Assembly: GCA_030064795.1 (NCBI GenBank)
Contig: JASJEI010000079.1
Span: forward strand, 1-10,601
Origin: Pleurocapsa sp. MO_226.B13
GTDB taxonomy: Bacteria; Cyanobacteriota; Cyanobacteriia; Cyanobacteriales; Xenococcaceae
Length of the DNA: 10,601 nt
Direction: 5' to 3'
Each line of letters begins with the position of its first letter. Position 1 is the stretch's first letter. The notes under the pieces were generated by a model that was not told where the DNA came from, made no database searches, and saw only the letters and a list, made by a program, of their open reading frames with translations. Positions 7,686 to 10,601 of the stretch are shown in pieces. A program made the position numbers and the translations under genes.

Positions 7686-7694
7686 TCAATTTTT

Positions 7695-9653
7695 ATGACC
7701 ACCGCAATCTATCCTGAGACCACTTCAATATCTGGACTGCAAGACCTCTGGTCAGAAACACTTGGAGTTCTTGATGTTTGTGTTGCTATTCTAGATGGCG
7801 CGGTGGATCGATCTCATCCTAGTCTTGTAGGTGCAACACTTATTCAACTAGACCCTCTGATTCCAAATGTTTCCAACCAGGGTTCTGCTGCTCAACATGG
7901 AACTCATGTTAGTAGTGTTATTTTTGGTCAGCATCATGAATCGGTCAAAGGGATTGCTCCTCAATGTCGAGGTTTATTAGTTCCTCTCTTCACCGATGGT
8001 AAAGATGGAGGAATAGCTCCCTGTTCGCAACTCGATCTCGCCAGAGCCATCCTTTTAGCAGCAAATCACGGTGCTAACATCATCAACATCAGCGGTGGAC
8101 AACTAACATCAAGTGGAGAAGCCGATCCGCTCCTGGCTAATGCTGTACGGCATTGTCAAGACCATAACATTCTGATTGTGGCAGCAGCGGGCAATGAGGG
8201 ATGTGACTGTTTGCATATTCCTGGTGTCTTGCCATCAGTTCTGACGGTAGGTGCGATGAATGGTTCGGGAATGCCTCTGAATTTCAGTAATTGGGGGGAG
8301 CAGTATCGCACCCAAGGAATTCTGGCATTGGGGGAAAACGTACCTGGAGCATTACCAGGAGGGGGTATTACAACCAGTAGTGGAACCAGTTATGCCACGG
8401 CTATTGTCTCTGGTATCGCAGCACTGCTACTAAGTCTCCAGGTCAAGCAGGGACAAGCTCCCAATCCTCAAGCGGTTAGATCTGCCATTCTACAAAGTGC
8501 GATCTCCTGTGAAGACCAACCTTCCCCTGACTGTCGTCGCCTTTTGGCAGGTCGCCTCAATGTAAAAGGAGCTATGTCAATCATTCTGCAACAAGGAGAA
8601 GTTATGAATGAAAATGTAGAAGTAGCAACGGTGCAAACTGTACCTACTGAGGAAGCGAAGCCGACACAGCCTCACGACCAACAACAAATTCCTGCTGTGC
8701 AGGCAGCAACTTATAATGCTCCAGCTTCTGAGATGATACGAGAAACAGTAAAAACCCAAGGTTCATCACTTCAAGTGCAGAAGCAGGTGAATCCCAACGG
8801 AATATCACCTGCTGAATGTAGTTGTGGAGGTGGCAGCAGTACACCAGCACAGTTGGTCTATGCTTTAGGACAGCTAGGGTATGACTTCGGTACGGAGGCT
8901 CGCCGAGACTCTATTCAGCAGCATATGGGAGAAGGGGCTAATCCTCAAGACCCTCAACAACTGTTGACATATCTTGAGGAAAATCCTTGGGACGCAGCAG
9001 CCATTACCTGGACACTCAGTTTAGATGCCACACCCATTTACGCGATTCTTCCTCAAGGTGCTTATGCTACCCAGGGGTATGAACGGCTACGCCAGTTTCT
9101 CACAGAACAATTGACTGAAGGTGTTGAGCGTATCTCAGTTCCTGGAGTAATGATGGGGCAAGTGATGCTAATGTCTGGTCAGACTGTGCCTCTAATTTTG
9201 CCCACCCTGCGCTGTATGTATAGCTGGACAACATCAGCCTTGATTGAAGCAGTCTGTGGTAGTTCTCCCGATGAGTCAGCATCGGATCAAATTCGAGAAG
9301 CTTACTTACAAAGCTCTCAGTCTGTAATCAATTTCCTGGAACGAGTTTATTATGAGCTTCGTAATTTGGGTATTACACCCCAAGAAAGAGCCATAAATTA
9401 CTCAGCCACTAATGCTCTTAATGTAGAACAGATTTTCGAGTCTGCGATTCGAGGGGAGATGGATCTTGATACGATTGATGTGGAACCTAGTCCCCTGTGT
9501 CGTCAAGGCTCTGAGTGTTGGGATGTAAAACTTACGTTTTTTAATCCCAGCAGAGTATTTGAACAAGCTCGAAAAGTCTATCGCTTTACTGTTGATGTGA
9601 GTGATGTTTGTCCAGTGAGTGTCGGAAGAGTGCGATCGTGGTTTATCAGATGA
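7695..9653 (+). CDS. PatA/PatG-family subtilisin-like maturation protease
   Basis: 652 residues from the ATG at 7695, chosen because GAGG lies 9 nt upstream; an in-frame TTG at 7680 would add five residues. Residues 20-300 are a subtilase (S8) domain with all catalytic positions: D34 (AILDG), H68 (HGTHV), oxyanion N167 (AAGNEG) and S232 (GTSYA). A low-complexity linker (about 305-370) leads to a CSCGGG stretch (375-380) and a C-terminal domain (about 385-652) ending RKVYRFTVDVSDV, characteristic of the cyanobactin PatA protease and the matching part of PatG. No signal peptide is seen, so it should be cytoplasmic. In cyanobactin pathways PatA cleaves the leader from a ribosomal precursor peptide. 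No YcaO cyclodehydratase, PatG macrocyclase, PatF or typical PatE precursor is visible here; the likeliest partner is the Cys-rich peptide gene 71 bp downstream, probably co-transcribed. The family call is strong; activity on that peptide is inference. Confidence 0.9.
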   Translation: MTTAIYPETTSISGLQDLWSETLGVLDVCVAILDGAVDRSHPSLVGATLIQLDPLIPNVSNQGSAAQHGTHVSSVIFGQHHESVKGIAPQCRGLLVPLFTDGKDGGIAPCSQLDLARAILLAANHGANIINISGGQLTSSGEADPLLANAVRHCQDHNILIVAAAGNEGCDCLHIPGVLPSVLTVGAMNGSGMPLNFSNWGEQYRTQGILALGENVPGALPGGGITTSSGTSYATAIVSGIAALLLSLQVKQGQAPNPQAVRSAILQSAISCEDQPSPDCRRLLAGRLNVKGAMSIILQQGEVMNENVEVATVQTVPTEEAKPTQPHDQQQIPAVQAATYNAPASEMIRETVKTQGSSLQVQKQVNPNGISPAECSCGGGSSTPAQLVYALGQLGYDFGTEARRDSIQQHMGEGANPQDPQQLLTYLEENPWDAAAITWTLSLDATPIYAILPQGAYATQGYERLRQFLTEQLTEGVERISVPGVMMGQVMLMSGQTVPLILPTLRCMYSWTTSALIEAVCGSSPDESASDQIREAYLQSSQSVINFLERVYYELRNLGITPQERAINYSATNALNVEQIFESAIRGEMDLDTIDVEPSPLCRQGSECWDVKLTFFNPSRVFEQARKVYRFTVDVSDVCPVSVGRVRSWFIR

Positions 9654-9711
9654 CAAGTCCTAATTGTTAACTAATACCTTGTAGCGTCTTTATGTCCAAT
9701 ATTTTTGTTTA

Positions 9712-9717
9712 AGAGGA
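9712..9717 (+). promoter_or_regulatory. Ribosome binding site for the Cys-rich peptide gene
   Basis: AGAGGA ends 7 nt before the ATG at 9725. It is the best Shine-Dalgarno match in the window and supports the short downstream ORF as a real gene. Confidence 0.6.
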
Positions 9718-9724
9718 TAAAAAA

Positions 9725-9955
9725 ATGAAACTTCCAATTCAGTCACAAAATATTATGCGTAATACTTTTGAACAAGCGGTGAAACGACAAGCTATATACC
9801 CTGCACAATTTTCACCGTTTTTTCCATCTTTTGGTGGCTTACGTTTTTGCTATTGTAGGACTAGTCTTGATGAGTGTAAGCTATTTCTTGGAACTGAGGA
9901 AACCTGTAACAATTGTGGTAGTTGTCTTCCTACTTTCCCCTTACTAAGTTTATGA
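9725..9955 (+). CDS. Small six-cysteine peptide, candidate protease substrate or precursor
   Basis: 76 residues with a good ribosome binding site (AGAGGA, 7-nt spacing), 71 bp after the PatA-like gene on the same strand. The N-terminal half (MKLPIQSQ, then FEQAVKRQ) is polar and leader-like. The middle is rich in Phe and Pro (FSPFFPSFGG, about 29-38). The C-terminal part has six Cys at 42, 44, 51, 61, 64 and 67, ending in CNNCGSC. From memory, the MKLPIQSQ start resembles small proteins of cyanobactin loci (PatB/PatC type), but I cannot confirm this. It lacks the usual PatE leader and recognition sequences. Cys-rich tails of this sort suit heterocyclisation, lanthionine or disulfide formation, or metal binding. 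No modifying enzyme is in view. That it is a gene is fairly likely; its function is inferred from position only. Confidence 0.65.
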   Translation: MKLPIQSQNIMRNTFEQAVKRQAIYPAQFSPFFPSFGGLRFCYCRTSLDECKLFLGTEETCNNCGSCLPTFPLLSL

Positions 9956-9970
9956 GCATCTAAAGAAAAT

Positions 9971-10103
9971 CCACAGCAAAAATATCCAATCAAGGAACTA
10001 TTTGAGATATGGTGTCTGCAAATCGTTTGCCTGAATTAGGTTTTTGAGGATTTTGTACGGACAAACGAATAACTTGATACTTAACTTTAGCTATTTGCTG
10101 TGG
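9971..10103. repeat. Separated 10-bp inverted-repeat pair
   Basis: CCACAGCAAA (9971-9980) and TTTGCTGTGG (10094-10103) are perfect inverted copies 113 bp apart. They could be the ends of a short non-autonomous element, or chance. No target duplication is evident next to them. Confidence 0.4.
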
Positions 10104-10151
10104 TTTTAGAACACTGTCAAAAGAGTGCTTTTGCAAGAATTTACCAAACAC
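9990..10151 (-). CDS. Possible 53-residue hypothetical protein
   Basis: A frame on the minus strand runs from GTG (10151-10149) to TGA (9992-9990). The product is basic and soluble-looking: it starts FGKFLQKHSFDSVLKPQQ, and further on has YQVIRLSVQNPQKPNSGKR, with no membrane segment or known motif. Composition is protein-like, with no runs of Phe or Lys from AT-rich noise. There is no obvious ribosome binding site, and a small hairpin lies within it. It may be a real small gene, a remnant of a longer gene (an in-frame TAA lies four codons upstream of the GTG), or chance. I do not recognise it. Confidence 0.25.
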   Translation of the reverse strand: MFGKFLQKHSFDSVLKPQQIAKVKYQVIRLSVQNPQKPNSGKRFADTISQIVP

Positions 10152-10265
10152 TATTATTTACAGTACACCTACTAGCAAGTTGCTACTCTGCTGGCAGTAA
10201 TTTAAAAAATTGTCTGCAACAGTACCACGATTTTTAACCGTATTCCAACTAGCAAAAGAAAAACA

Positions 10266-10517
10266 ATGGCACATTCAGATTTTGCTTGGATTCATTTTGG
10301 TTTTAATTTCAATGTAAATAATACTACAGCTACTCAGACATTCATAATTGAGGGTAATCCTCTCAATGAAGGCAACGGATACCTGCTTATTCAAGCTCGC
10401 GATGTCGAGCTAGACACTCATCAAATTTCAATTAACGGACAGGATTTGCCTAGCTTCGATCTTCCAGGACAGTTAGCTGTTGCGACCCGAAATCATAATC
10501 GCTTCGACCCGAAATAA
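10266..10517 (+). CDS. Small hypothetical protein, apparently cut by a transposon end
   Basis: The first 70 codons (to 10477) encode a beta-rich-looking soluble segment: AWIHFGFNFNVNN, TFIIEGNP, GYLLIQARDVE, then HQISINGQDLPSFDLP. I recall similar small cyanobacterial proteins that continue well beyond this point, but cannot name the family with confidence. After residue 70 the frame enters the TGT-starting repeat array and ends 13 residues later with a basic, Asn-rich tail (VATRNHNRFDPK) encoded by the repeats. The gene therefore looks interrupted, and the missing 3' part should lie beyond the far end of the inserted element. No clear Shine-Dalgarno precedes the ATG. It lies on the same strand as the PatA-like and Cys-rich genes, but 310 bp away, so a functional link is uncertain. 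Confidence 0.55.
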   Translation: MAHSDFAWIHFGFNFNVNNTTATQTFIIEGNPLNEGNGYLLIQARDVELDTHQISINGQDLPSFDLPGQLAVATRNHNRFDPK

Positions 10518-10601
10518 TGTCATTAACGGGCCCACATTATTTGAGAATAAAACTCGCTCAGACCCACATTAATTGAGAATAGACCCAGATTATTTGACAC
10601 T
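10478..10601 (+). mobile_element. Left end of a Tn7/Tn5053/CAST-like transposon
   Basis: The segment starts TGTTGCGACCC at 10478 and contains five imperfect direct repeats: 10484-10501, 10506-10525, 10529-10549, 10561-10581 and 10582-10601. Each starts GACCC or GGCCC and then has an AT-rich core such as ATTATTTGA. A TGT terminus followed by several roughly 20-bp transposase-binding repeats is the known end structure of Tn7-like, Tn5053-like and cyanobacterial type V-K CRISPR-associated transposons. The first two repeats differ most from the others. The body should lie to the right, outside the window. If the usual 5-bp duplication was made, TTAGC (10473-10477) should recur after the right end. 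No transposase gene is in view, so the class is inferred. Confidence 0.55.

Larger units (their letters stand above)
7030..7694. promoter_or_regulatory. Divergent intergenic control region
   Basis: About 650 bp separate the minus-strand ATPase operon from the plus-strand PatA-like gene, so both promoters should lie here. The stretch is AT-rich, with stops in all frames I read and no convincing small gene. It holds the inverted repeats at 7035-7061 and 7354-7369. TATAAA at 7415-7420 is a possible -10 element, but I see no good -35 paired with it. No riboswitch-like structure was recognised. Confidence 0.5.
9956..10265. other. Intergenic stretch with inverted repeats
   Basis: This 310-bp AT-rich stretch holds a 10-bp inverted-repeat pair (9971-10103), a small hairpin (CAAAAG 10118-10123 with CTTTTG 10128-10133) and a possible minus-strand ORF (9990-10151). 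I see no strong promoter or T-tailed terminator. The plus-strand gene starting at 10266 should have its promoter here. Confidence 0.5.

Noticed and set aside
7680..7694. TTG at 7680 as the protease start
   Set aside because: The GAGG ribosome site overlaps this codon and is well placed for the ATG at 7695.
7030..7694. A hidden precursor-peptide gene upstream of the protease
   Set aside because: Frames there are short. The longest plus-strand ATG frame I read (at 7342) has only 14 codons before a stop.
9402..9656. Minus-strand 84-codon frame over the end of the protease gene
   Set aside because: It is antisense to the conserved PatA C-terminal domain, with no independent coding evidence.
9654..9724. 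Possible terminator between the protease and the peptide gene
   Set aside because: Only a 5-bp ACAAG/CTTGT pair with no T-tail. Too weak to call, so co-transcription remains likely.
10484..10601. Direct repeats resembling a short CRISPR array
   Set aside because: The units are imperfect, and the gaps between them vary from 0 to 11 nt, far too short for spacers. Transposase-binding repeats at a transposon end fit better.

Overview
The window looks like cyanobacterial accessory DNA. The evidence is eight copies of the octamer GCGATCGC (HIP1) in the middle block, a G-run/C-run palindromic repeat of the kind that is common in cyanobacterial genomes, a PatA/PatG-type subtilisin-like protease, and a TPR/STAND NTPase in typical cyanobacterial style. 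No tRNA, rRNA or CRISPR array was seen. Family calls are from reading motifs; no database search was run.

Layout. (1) Bases 2-3316 (+): an AT-rich, HIP1-free gene for a large STAND-type NTPase. It has helical TPR-like repeats, a P-loop NTPase, HEAT-like repeats and two Lrp/AsnC-type (RAM) domains in tandem. Its reading frame is open to the left edge, so the N-terminus may lie outside. (2) Bases 7029-3347 (-): three overlapping genes that probably form one operon. In order of transcription they are a HerA/VirD4-like ATPase with a GIY-YIG nuclease domain inserted between its Walker A and Walker B motifs, a single-pass membrane protein with a HlyD-like coiled-coil arm and an unusual cytoplasmic N-terminus, and a small secreted TolC-like coiled-coil protein. 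The last two genes overlap by 164 nt in different frames. Together they suggest an envelope-spanning, ATP-driven system that acts on DNA or exports a substrate; its substrate is unknown. (3) Bases 7030-7694: a 650-bp divergent control region with two inverted repeats. (4) Bases 7695-9653 (+): a free-standing PatA-like protease, followed after 71 bp by a 76-residue peptide with six cysteines (9725-9955) that could be its substrate or partner. No other cyanobactin genes are visible. (5) Bases 9956-10265: an intergenic stretch holding a 10-bp inverted-repeat pair and a possible 53-codon ORF on the minus strand. (6) Bases 10266-10477 (+): the first 70 codons of a small conserved-looking gene, cut by what appears to be the left end of a Tn7/Tn5053/CAST-like transposon. 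That end begins TGT at 10478 and carries five imperfect direct repeats that run to the end of the window.

The most interesting points are the NTPase with tandem RAM sensor-like domains, the nuclease embedded in a DNA-pumping ATPase beside envelope-spanning partners, the orphan PatA protease with a Cys-rich peptide, and the transposon end, whose body (possibly with CRISPR-associated genes) should lie just to the right.
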